A stretch of 64,000 nt of DNA, taken from assembly GCF_047948215.1 (NCBI RefSeq), contig NC_134455.1, forward strand, positions 346,937,842 to 347,001,841, read 5' to 3'. This stretch comes from Lycorma delicatula (Eukaryota > Arthropoda > Insecta > Hemiptera > Fulgoridae). The notes under the pieces were generated by a model. It was not told where the DNA came from and did not search any database. It saw only the letters and a program-made list of their open reading frames with translations. Positions 34,024-43,401 of the stretch are shown one piece after another; the first letter of the stretch is position 1, and every line of letters begins with the position of its first letter. Position numbers and translations under genes: made by a program.

Positions 34024-35619
34024 AGGAGGGTGTCCGGGCTCAAGGTATCCAAAAATAACAGCGTTATTAAGAGAACCATTTAATGAAGTTTAATAATTTA
34101 AAAAAAAATAAAAACAGCAACTCACCAAGATTTAATGTTAGTTAGGCAAGTTCAATATATGCATGTTTTGTGACTCAGCAGACGTCTAGGCAAAAATCTA
34201 ATTTTTCAGGTGTTTAGGAGCATCTGCGGTGTTATTCGACCAACAGCTTCAACAATTCTTTGTTTTAAATCGTCAAAATCTTGATCTTTTCTTTCGTACA
34301 CACAGCTTTTAATAAATCTTCAAGCAAAAATGTCTGAAGTAGTGATATCTCTTTTTTTTATTTTCCGTTTAGCCTTCGGAACCACCGTAAGGTATTACTT
34401 CAGAGAATGATATGTATGAATGTAAATGAAATGAAGGCTTGTACAGTCTCAGGTCAACCGTTCCTGGATGTGTGGGTAATTGAAACCCAACCACCAAAGA
34501 AAACCGGTATCCACGATCTGATATTCAAATCCGTATAAAAGTAACTGCCTTTAGAATTTGAACTTTAGAACTCTCGACTTCGAAATCAGCTAATTTGTGA
34601 TTATTTGTTCACCACTAGACCAACTCCGTGGGTAAAAGAGTGATATCTAAAGATCTAGATGGCCACGCAGTTAGACCTCCTCGTCCGATCCAACATCTTG
34701 TGAAAGTGTTGTTCAAGAATATTGTAACATCTAGAAAAAAAATGTGAGTGGAACCCATCTTTTTGGAAACTGAAGCCTGCAGGAATCTGAGGAACAGCGA
34801 AGTTGTCAAACATATCGAGGTACGCGTGTCCTGTCACAGTGGGCTCCATGAAAAAAAGAACCGATGACCCCATTTTTAAGCAGTCCTCACCAGACTTTCG
34901 GTGTGTCCCTTTCATTTTTGATTGCTGTATGAGGGTTTTCAGTACCCCAAATTCGACAAATTGTGTCTGTTAACTTTCCCGCACGTATAAATTGTTGCGT
35001 AACACCAAATAACAGCGTATCAAGATAATTATCATTGTTTTTTATACGGTGCATTACGTCTGGTGTAAACTAATATCGTAGGCGGCGAGTATTTGATTTA
35101 ATATGATAAAGGAATTGCAACTTGTACGCTCACAAACTGAGCCGGAGCCGCTTACAAACAATGTCGTGAACAACGGAACGAGGAATTTGCAGTTCATAAC
35201 TAGCCCGCCTAATTGATTTTCCTGGACTGGCGTTGAATGCGTATCATTTGGATGATTTCATCCAAATGTCTGTGAAACCAAGCTGCCAGTTTTATCCAAT
35301 TGACGATTAAACTTGGAATGTAAGAGGACCGATAATCCATTCAGTTGGTACACTCTGTTGAATGTACGTAATTGATTGAAATTCTGCTAACCAAAGCATG
35401 CTGTTGCGGGGGTCTACATCTCGACTGATTATTATTGACTACAATTGCATTTTAGACTACGGCATGCCTGCGCATGCGTATTCCGCTGACCTTGAGAGTA
35501 TAACAGAACAAATTTTAGAAATATTTCCTGTCGATTGAGTCTATGTTAAAGAGATTACGACGACTGTTTTTTTTAAATGCAGGCCATTACTTTTGGATAC
35601 CTTTAGGTCGGACACTGTA
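34024..35619 (-). mobile_element. Tc1-like element T2 inside P3
   Basis: Inverted ends: GGTGTCCG with AAGGTATCCAAAAATAAC on the left (34029-34060) and, as reverse complement, AGTGTCCGACCTAAAGG with TATCCAAAAGTAATGG on the right (35585-35617), both next to TA. The minus-strand transposase relic has a helix-turn-helix piece (SRKSI..AS.ELQIPRSVVHD, about 35130-35240), FFMEPTVTGHAYLDMF, FAVPQIPAGF, FQKDG (catalytic Asp kept), CWIGRGGLTAWPSRSLDIT, then SINE-B, then ITPQML near 34235. Frameshifted and dead. Confidence 0.8.
34351..34638 (-). repeat. SINE-B copy 2 with 10-bp target duplication
   Basis: Flanked by AGTGATATCT at 34341-34350 and 34639-34648. It is inserted right after the SLDIT codons of the T2 transposase. 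On the minus strand: tRNA-like head with A box GGTCTAGTGG, the region AAATCAGCTGATTT (one change), B box region, TATCGTGGATACCGG-like words (here CGTGGATACCGG), and the common tail. Confidence 0.9.
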
Positions 35620-36527
35620 TAATAAAAAACAGATTCTGTAGTAATATGTTACAAAAACGTCTGCCCTGCGTAAAATTATGAACTTTAGATAAAACAAAGA
35701 TTTCAGTAATGAAGTCATTTGTTTTGACTTACCTTATGTGTATAATAGAATAAAAGGAATTATTACATCATAGTTCATGCTTGCCAAACTAACATATTTA
35801 AATCAATATTTTCAGATGTTATTTTATAATTAGTTTACACAGGCCTAAATTTACGCTGTTTTGTGTTTCCCTAAACTTCCTCGTTTCTTTGCTTGTTTTT
35901 CTTCTTTTTTCGTTCCACTTGAGATTTCATTTAGGTTTTATTTTTTTCTCTAAACATAGATTTACCAACCAATTTCTGTAACGTATGTCTTTCCTTTATT
36001 ACATTTTTTGTTATCTTTAGTTACTTGGGGTGTTTTTTCGATCTGTCTGTACCAATTTTTTTTTATTAATATAATGAAGCACTTTCTTTGTCAGTCTGTT
36101 ATTATTCATTCTGTATAGATTCCCATAGAATGTTAATGCTTCTTTCCCTCATTGTTGTTCAAATTCTTTCTATTTTTTGTTATAACTTTTCCGCTTTTCT
36201 TAGTTGGTAAATTCCATCCTTATATTTCGGACATATACTTTTATGCGGATTCTTTTTTCAACTATGCTTATGTTGTTGCTTTAGAACGTTTATAGTATTT
36301 TTGAACTATGTAAGACTTCTGAAAGGACTACTGTTTTATAGTGTCTTAGTTTGGCTTTTCTAGATATGGATTTTTTATTGTAAAAGTTTCCAATTAAATC
36401 ATGCGGTATTCCCGTTTTATGAACACAACAAATGAAGCAAAGCTTTATTTAAATAGTATTTTGGTTTTTTTTTTTTTAAATTGTATTAAATTTGTTAACA
36501 TTGTCTAGTCCGCCCACCATTGTTAGA

Positions 36528-36805
36528 ACCCACCAGGTTGGTCTAGTGGTGAACGCGTCCCAAATCAGCTGATTTGGACGTCGAGAGTTCCAGCGTTCAA
36601 GTCCTAGTAAAAGCGGAGTCCTAATACGGATTTGAATACTAAATCGTGGATACCGGTGTTCTTTGGTGGTTAGGTTTCAATTAACCACACACCTCAGGAG
36701 TGGTCGAACTGAGACTTTACAAGACTACACTTCATTTAAATTCATACATATCATCCTCTAAAGTAATACCTGAACGGTAATTCCCGGAGGCTAAACAGAA
36801 AAATA
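36528..36805 (+). repeat. SINE-B copy 3
   Basis: Best-preserved head: ACCCACCAGGTTGGTCTAGT with A box TGGTCTAGTGG, a 16-base perfect palindrome CAAATCAGCTGATTTG, and B box GCGTTCAAGTCC. The body has CGTGGATACCGGTGTTCTTT and CACTTCATTTAAATTCATAC, then the tail CATCCTCTAAAGTAATACC and CCCGGAGGCTAAACAG. Confidence 0.9.
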
Positions 36806-36840
36806 GAGTCCGGTGTGTTAGACATTCGGATAATCCCACT

Positions 36841-37221
36841 GTGTGTGTGTGTATATATATATATATTTGTGTTTGTGTGTGTGTATATGTGTGTGTTTGT
36901 TTTAGAAAGTTCTCCGAGGACTTTCAGGTTTATGTAATTATATTCCGTGTTACTTTGTCTTATATAAATACTAATTATAATTTATTTCCAAAGATTTACT
37001 TGTTAAAAATAAACTCAGTAACTGATTTTTAAAATTACTTTAATCTTATATTAAAGTAAATATTATGTTTTTCTAATATATCGCTTAGGCAAGTTTTGGT
37101 TGGTGAACATATTGTACAAATAGGGGAAAGGGTACACGTCTATAGAACTGGCATATATACGAGTATAAATATATATATATAAGGATAGAAGGTAGTTGCG
37201 GGTGGGAGACCGTTCTCTTGT

Positions 37222-37252
<31 letters not shown>
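36841..37252. repeat. GT and TA microsatellites
   Basis: (GT)n with an embedded (TA)n at 36841-36900, TA-rich runs at 37160-37182 and 37222-37250. Between them there is spacer. Confidence 0.9.
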
Positions 37253-38186
37253 TTTGTGCAGTCACGTGGAAGTGCACCTCAGACTCATCCACTATACTGC
37301 ACAAACGCAAGCCCCTCCTCCTTTCATACGTAATGCATACCGTACCGTCATCCTTTTGATGTTATAGGCTAAGGAAATATAAAAAAAGTGCACCCTAGAA
37401 ATTTCCAACAATAACCCCTTTAGTCTATATCATCCATGTTAACTGTAGATGTTTTACAACGTATCAGCGATTAATTTCTCTATATAGAAATTTAGTGATC
37501 TCTGTATATATGCTGTTGTCGATATAACGATTATCAAAGTATCGATTATTTTTTTGTAGACTAATTTAAAACAGGTTTTTTAGAACATAATTTTGTTTAT
37601 ATTTAATACATTTTTAAGGAATTTAATATAGTCTAGAGGAAAAACCTGATGTAAATTCTTAACTAGAAAAGGTATAATATGTGTCTCTCTGTATCTTTAT
37701 ATAAGATGTCCAAAAAAGAAATGGAGATAATTTCAAGACATGGTTTACAAGTAAAAATAAAGAAAACCATATTTTTAACGGTGATTCTGGGAACACTTTG
37801 TTTTCCAGTTGTAGCATATGAAAAATTTTATTCTAATTTCTGTTTCAAGAGTAAAATAATGTCAGAATAAAATTCTTGGAAATGAAATTAATAGATGAAT
37901 GCGATGGTTTCATATTTATTTACAAAACTAAAAAATTGAATAAAACAGTTGCTATTTTTATAGTAATATATTGCTATATCTCTAGTAATCTTTGAGAAAA
38001 TTATTGTAAAACAATGTTTTAGGTTTGACGTACAAATAACCAAGTTAAATTGCCGCCAAACAATAGAAATTTTGAATTTTGTTCCAAAATTGTTTTGGAA
38101 GTCGCTTTGGATAACTGGAAACCTCCCTTAGATACTGTGTGCGCGCTCATATTCATATAGTATTATATGCATGTGAATTATAAACA
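37253..38186. other. spacer
   Basis: No gene is recognised. Bases 37260-37420 are slightly less A/T-rich (GCAAGCCCCTCCTCC) and match nothing else in the window. Confidence 0.55.
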
Positions 38187-39345
38187 GGAGGTCCAAAAAT
38201 ATGTACTCACTACTTTTAATTAAAAAATATTTAAACAAAAAACTTACACTCACTAATGTAATGTGAATTGTAGTGTAAGGTGTTAAATTTGTCTGGGTAG
38301 GCGGAGCTGGCAATTTATGCCGCGCTTGCGCGGGTGGTTGGTGGTGGAACGAGCCAGTAATATTAGCCAATGCAGCAGAAGGCAGTCGAGTAGCAACAAT
38401 GGCTGAGGTTAGTTTATCGTTTGTGGAACCAATGCTGTACTGAAGTTTTACTGGAAGTACGAGAACATTCACGAGGTTCAACGGAAATGGCAGAGAGAGC
38501 TTGGAACAAGGAAAATTCTGGCCGACGACGAATAGCTACAAGTCCGGCGTCCAGTACTGCGGTGTTGAAAAATTTCATTCGATCACCGCAAAAATCAGTG
38601 AACCAGGGAGCGCACGAAAGTGGGGTGAGTGGGTCAAATTTTAGACGCATTCTGAAGCGTGCAAAGTGAAAAGTTTACATTCCAAGACTGCTACACATGC
38701 TACACATGATGAATGAGGACGACCCAGATCGACTGATGAAGTACTGTGAATGGTTTCAGCACATGGTTGGCGTAGATAAGGAATTTGCAGGGAAGTTTGT
38801 GTGGACTGACGAGGCACAATTCAGACTTAACGGTACTGTGAACCGCCATTATTGGGCTCGTGTCTACTTGGCTCCTGAAAATCCTCAAGCTCACGTGGAT
38901 AGGGCAGTGAATCTACCGGGGGCTTCTGTGTGGTGTGGTCTATCAGTGCGTAGTTTGATTGGTCCCTTCGTTTTCGAGGGTACCATAACTAGTGAGACGT
39001 ATCTTGATAATCTTTAGACAAGGATTTTGCCTGCGATCTAAAACCTATATGGTGATAAACCTTTTTACGCACAAGACGGGGAGCCCCACCTCACTACCTT
39101 CGAGATGTCAGGTCGTACGTCGATAAAATTCTACCCGGGCGATGGATGGGTCGAAGAGGTGCTGTTCACTTGGTCTTCTGATTTGGCACTTCTGGACATC
39201 TACATTTTGGGGACCATCAAGAATGACTTGTATCGACTAAAACCAGCAACAATCGACGAGTTAGTAAAAAAATTGTAAAGTCATGTGCTGCCATTACGCC
39301 AGATACACTAACAACCGTAGCTAACTGTGCAGTTCGGGCCATAGG
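38187..39345 (+). pseudogene. Tc1/mariner-superfamily transposase relic T3
   Basis: Plus-strand transposase of an abundant insect family. N-terminus FYWKYENIHEVQRKWQREL in one frame (from 38445). It then shifts to the frame used from 38421 to 39278: FIRSPQKSVNQGAHESGVS, ILKRAK then a TGA (38667), VYIPRLLHM, MNEDDPDRL, CEWFQHMVG, FVWTDEAQFRLNGTVNRHYW (first catalytic Asp in TDEAQF), VNLPGASVWCGLS, LIGPFVFEGTI, two further stops, YAQDGEPHL (second Asp), then a worn segment ending LDIYILGTIKNDLYRLKPAT (last Asp in LLDIYILG). VANCAVRAI near 39340 is in another frame. Three stops and two shifts. Sequence ceases at a LINE fragment. Confidence 0.85.
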
Positions 39346-40090
39346 CCTTGTATAGAAGTTGTTTAGCCCTGAGAAGGGCTGTTGTTGTACTCGATTGGCT
39401 TCAACGGCTCGTTATAATTTATAACCCTGTGTAGCTCTAAAAAGGGACCTATTTGCCGTTAGCTCTGTGAAGAGCAGTTGGGTCCGGAAGCTGGTCTCCG
39501 GTGAAGTCATCTTGGCTGCAGTCGGGGAGTTGCGGCTTGTCGATTGAAATCAGACCGGGCTTCCCCTCAGTGGCAGTTGGGTCCCCACTACAGCGTGGCA
39601 GTGGTGGTCCCTAGAGCCCCACAGTGTCGGGTCGGCGTCGGTCGTCTTTCGGTCTTTCGCCGGCGCGGTTCTCCCCGAGCGATTCCACGCTGGACCGGCT
39701 CTTGCTGCTGAGTCCGCCGGCTAGGGCGATTGAATCCCAGCGAGCTGGAGCGGGAAAGTAGCTCCGCGTCCAGTGACTCCCTCGGCGGGCCGGCAAGGCC
39801 TGCTACTCCGACGGGGATGTTGACATCCGCCGGGAGGTCCCACGTTGAGGCGGCCAGGGAACTTCTTCTTCTTCTTGGTCTTCTCCAAGTGGTGGTCGAC
39901 GATGAATTAAAAATTCATTCTTGTGCACGCTCTTTTATTGAAGCCTGAGAGTGGTGGGGCCGCTATAGTGGGAGAACTGCTCGGTCATCTGCGCGGCGTG
40001 ATTGACGCTGTACCAGAGGGTACGTATATACTGTGCTCCCGCTGACATCTGAGGTGCTACCGTTGTCGTCCACCGATATTAAAATAGGCA
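39346..40090 (+). repeat. G+C-rich LINE 5' region (L3) with start of a gag-like ORF
   Basis: A G+C-rich block in A/T-rich surroundings, joined directly to the end of T3. It contains repeated AGCTCT..AAGAG and GCCCTGAGAAGGGC words. From about 39730 a frame reads SELERESSSASSDSLGGPAR and AGRSHVEAARELLLLL, then a second frame reads PESGGAAIVGELLGHLRGVI. The Ser-rich start followed by an alpha-helical segment is typical of insect LINE ORF1 N-termini. It ends abruptly near 40090. No poly(A) was seen, so a 3' deletion is likely. Confidence 0.45.
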
Positions 40091-41005
40091 TATATGTGGT
40101 AACAATATATATATAAACTTTTGAACCAGTTGTTTTAGGTTCTGGGGTATGTGATACGCGAAGATATGTTGGAATTTTCCGGAAGTCGAATCATAATATC
40201 CATTACAATAGGTATCTTTCTTATGAAATCTACCTAAAATTGTGTTTTAAACTAGCATTTTTTTGTGTTTTACAATAATTTTCTCAAAAATTACTGTAAA
40301 TACTTAAGTCAAAAACTCTATAATCATAAAATTTACCCTTTAATTTAATTTCCAAGAATGTGAGCGAAATTTGACATGTATTAAGTTTGAATATGTGATC
40401 GAGATTTGAATATAAATTAGTTAAAAGAAATCAGACCGAAAGTTTTCGTAAATTATAACGCGCAAATGAAGGTCCGTTTCCTTATTCATATTTAAATGAA
40501 CTTTTTTCTTTATTTTTATTTGTAGAACGTAACCTGATATTCTTAAAATACGTAAACACTCGATTTATATTTTATGCTTCTGTAAAAGAAAATTTTGGGC
40601 ATTTGTTGAGATATTTATCTAAGTTTCAGTAAACAAACAAATGATAACAATGGAAAAGTTGAAAACCATTTGGTTTTGTACTTAACGGTATAGTTGAAGT
40701 TATTAATTAAAAGAGGAGTGTTGCTGACAGTTTACGTTGTGAGAATACAAAAATCCTTAATCGTACTGGGGTTGAAAATGGTTTCAAGATTATAATACTA
40801 AATAGTAAGTTGAGAAAATATTGAAATGAATAATGTATAATATATATATGTTAGTATTAATAAATAACTAATAATGGTAAAATAATATATTAAATTTTAA
40901 ATCATTCGGATTAAAAACTGCACACGTGGCTAACAACAAAATAATAAAATATATAAATAATAGAGATCCTTCAAAATCAATAATAAATTTAATCTAAATA
41001 AATAG
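40091..41005. other. A/T-rich spacer
   Basis: Bases 40435-40560 weakly resemble the right-arm sequence of the 5775-6441 MITE (AATTATAACGCGCAAATGAAGG, ATGAACTTTTTTC). No gene is recognised. Confidence 0.45.
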
Positions 41006-41306
41006 GGTGAATATAGTTTGAAATGCGCTGACTGCGATTTAGAATACGTCAGGATTTAAATCAGGTTTAATCAGGATTAAAGAACATATAAATTGTATAA
41101 ACAAAGGATACGTAGAAAAATCTAATTTTACCAAACACATTCTGAATCAAAATCGTAATTACGACCCAGACAATTTTATTAATATACTTGATTATTCTAA
41201 TATTATATATAAAACTAATATTTTAGAAAAAAATCACATATATTTAAATAACAGAAAACTGATAAACGAGCAAATAAAATTTGATAATGACATTTTATTC
41301 AAATAA
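41006..41306 (+). pseudogene. Penelope-like element: GIY-YIG endonuclease C-terminus
   Basis: Plus strand reads GEYSLKCADCDLEYV, then after a one-base shift RIKEHINCINKGYVEKSNF, TKHILNQNRNYDPDNF and about 40 further codons to a TAA at 41304-41306. The C-x2-C-D-x-x-Y(I/V) start and the later R-x-x-EH match the GIY-YIG nuclease domain that Penelope-like retroelements carry after their reverse transcriptase. The GIY motif itself is worn (GEY) and the reverse transcriptase is not present upstream. A hammerhead fold follows 145 bp downstream, as expected for these elements. Confidence 0.8.
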
Positions 41307-41710
41307 ATTTTAATAATAATTGTTGATTCCTATGTTGGCCAAACTGATGCCCTCCCAATAAACATAACAATTAAGACCACCATAATGACTAACCGAATTA
41401 CGTATGACTTAATTTTAATAATTTTGAGGATCAATTGTTATAGTTATACAAGTAATACGTTCCTGAGGATGGAAATAATTTTCTGAAAGCGCTAGAACGT
41501 GTATTACTACTGATAATTATTGGTAAGCAGTTTTATAAATTGTAATTATAATTTTATATAAAAAATATAAGTATGTATTTTTCTAAAGTCATTTCAGTTC
41601 TAGGGAATCAATAGTTTTTGTTTCCTCACCATTTATAACAAAAGTGCAACATTTTAAACTTTCCTTTGAAACTTGCTATTGTGTTCTCTAAAACAAATGT
41701 TTACTTAATA
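41307..41710 (+). repeat. Penelope-like 3' terminal region
   Basis: Non-coding sequence after the GIY-YIG stop, holding the hammerhead. The element's outer limit is not defined; A/T-rich sequence leads to the mariner terminus at 41711. Confidence 0.5.
41451..41508 (+). ncRNA. hammerhead ribozyme (type I, minimal stem III) of a Penelope-like element
   Basis: All core parts are in order. Stem I 5' strand AGTAATACGTTC (41451-41462), core CTGAGGA (41463-41469, fits CUGANGA), stem II GGAAA / TTTTC with loop TAA (41471-41483), core GAA plus A (41485-41488), tiny stem III AGCGCT (41488-41493), position-17 A (41494), stem I 3' strand GAACGT-GT-ATTACT (41495-41508). Stem I pairs 12 of 12 bases with a two-base GT bulge. 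The only flaw is a U-U mismatch at the base of stem II. Self-cleavage would fall after 41494. Confidence 0.75.
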
Positions 41711-43035
41711 TACGAGAGGTTACCTCTAAAGTAAACACCGTTTCATTATAAAAAAATATTATTCTGAAAATTTTATAAATATTTGTTGCTTCTCTTAAAC
41801 TAAATGCCTTATACTACTTCTCTATATAATCGTCACATGAATTAAAACATTTACCGTAGCGATGCACTAGCTTCAATATACACTCGTCGTATTCTTCTGC
41901 CCCTGCTCCATTTAGCCACTGATTAACAACATTTTTAAGTTCATCGTCACCCGTGAATCGCTTACCGCTCAAAAATTCTTTCAATTTCTCAAACAACTAG
42001 TAATCAGAAAAAGCTAAATCCGGACTACACGGTGGGTGATCGTAAATTTCCCATCCAAATGTTCTCAGTAAATTACGTGTCGGACCCGCAACATGTGGAC
42101 GTTTATTATCGTGCAGCAGGACGACGCCATCGGTCAGCCGTCCACGTCGCCAATTTTGAATGGCGTGCCGTAACTTACGTAGGGTTTCGTAGTAGGTTTC
42201 TGCATTAATAATATTTCCACCCGGCATGAGATCAACCAGCAGTATGCCAAACCGATCTCAAAAGACTGTGGGCATCAGTCTGCGTCCAAATTGCTGTGGC
42301 TTGACTTTTATCGGCCTGTTTGGTGATCGAGGATGACGCCATTCAATTGACTGCCGCTTTTTCTCTGGCGTGTCATACTAAATCTAAGTTTCATCACTGG
42401 TAACAGTCGAAATAAGGAATCCATCATCTTTTTCTGTGTAGCGCATCAAAAATTCCAACGATCCCATTCGGATTTTTTGAGACTTTCCTTTAAGCAGTGC
42501 GGCATCCGACGTGCACAAACCTTACTGAAGCCTAAATGGTCATGAACAATGCGACCGGTAACAGCTCTTGAAACATCAGGAAAGATAAGGACCAGTTCTG
42601 AAATCGTTGAGCGACAATCTTTTCTGATTTCATCATAGACGCGTTTCAACAAGTCGTCTGTGGTAATCGAGGGCTTCCCGAAGGTTCTTCATCATCCACA
42701 TTAATTCTGTTATTTCTAGACCTTTACTCTACTTTTGGACGATTCTTTCATTCATTACATTACCACCGTACACAGCAACCAATGAATTTCAGCCGGCTTA
42801 GAGTTTTAATGATTTCAATAACGTATGACTTCACGTATTTCATAGTCGGCGGCAACATCGAGTTTCGTATTCATTTTATAACGTAATAACTGACACGTAA
42901 TCAAAGATACTGCAACGAGACAACTTACAGACAACAATACAGTGTGTGCATTACTAGCGTGCCATAAAAGACAGGTTTGCCAACCTTAAGAAGATAAATT
43001 TCCCAGTGATCTTTACTTTAGAGATATCCCTCGTA
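41711..43035 (-). mobile_element. mariner element M4 with both terminal repeats
   Basis: 1.32 kb, the usual mariner length. The ends are TACGAGAGGTTACCTCTAAA (41711) and, as reverse complement, TACGAGGGATATCTCTAAAG (ending 43035), both with TCTAAAGTAAA and a terminal TA. The minus-strand transposase is in three open pieces. 42446-42652 has LKRVYDEIRKDCRSTISELV, FPDVSRAVTGRIVHDHL and CARRMPHCL. 41997-42227 has PGGNIINAETYYETLRKL, GVVLLHDNKRPHVAG (catalytic Asp) and HPPCSPDLAFSDY (last Asp). 41814-41996 has LKEFLSGKRF and LVHRYGKCF. A few stops and shifts disable it. Confidence 0.9.
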
Positions 43036-43220
43036 GTATCGTAACTGTAAAAAACTTATACGTTATTCATAATGAGTGGTTTGACCAATGCTTAAAAAAT
43101 ATAAAAAAATTAATTAATTAAAAAAAAGTTTTATTCTACGGCTGTATTATAACGTTTGAATTACACAACGGGAATCATAATGAGGGTCGTTATGAAATAG
43201 ATTTTCAATATGATACAGCT

Positions 43221-43390
43221 GCCGGCCACCGTGGCGCGAGTGGTAGCATCTCAGCCTTTCATTCAAAGGTCCCCGGTTCAAATCCCGGTCAGGCTTGGCA
43301 TTATCAGACGTTACAAAAATATTCATTCATCTCATCCTCTGAAGGAATACCTAACGGTGGTCCCGGAGTTAAAAAAAAAACACAAAAAAA
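43221..43390 (+). repeat. SINE-A copy 2 with target duplication
   Basis: The most complete SINE-A: GCCGGCCACCGTGGCGCGAG head, A box TGGCGCGAGTGG, B box GGTTCAAATCC, body GGCATTATCAGACG, tail CATCCTCTGAAGGAATACC and TAACGGTGGTCCCGGAG, A-rich end. Flanks ATGATACAGCT (43210-43220) and ATGATACAACT (43391-43401) are a target duplication with one change. Confidence 0.92.
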
Positions 43391-43401
43391 ATGATACAAC
43401 T

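Larger units (their letters stand above)
33811..36842 (+). mobile_element. pogo-like element P3, doubly interrupted
   Basis: The left terminus is TAGTGAAATGCCGATTATCC at 33810. The right terminus, as reverse complement, is CAGTGGGATTATCCGAATG ending at 36842. Bases 33900-34022 and 35620-35660 match consecutive parts of P2, so the sequence between them is a later insertion (T2). A SINE-B lies at 36528-36805, next to the right terminus. Without insertions it would be about 1.15 kb. No transposase was recognised. Confidence 0.65.

Noticed and set aside
39730..39948. Stand-alone small gene of 72 codons
   Set aside because: The Ser-rich start and its shifted continuation fit a broken LINE ORF1 N-terminus better than an independent gene.
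43221..43295. tRNA gene
   Set aside because: A and B boxes are present, but the acceptor stem does not pair, the sequence continues in a SINE body, and the unit has target duplications. It is a SINE-A head.
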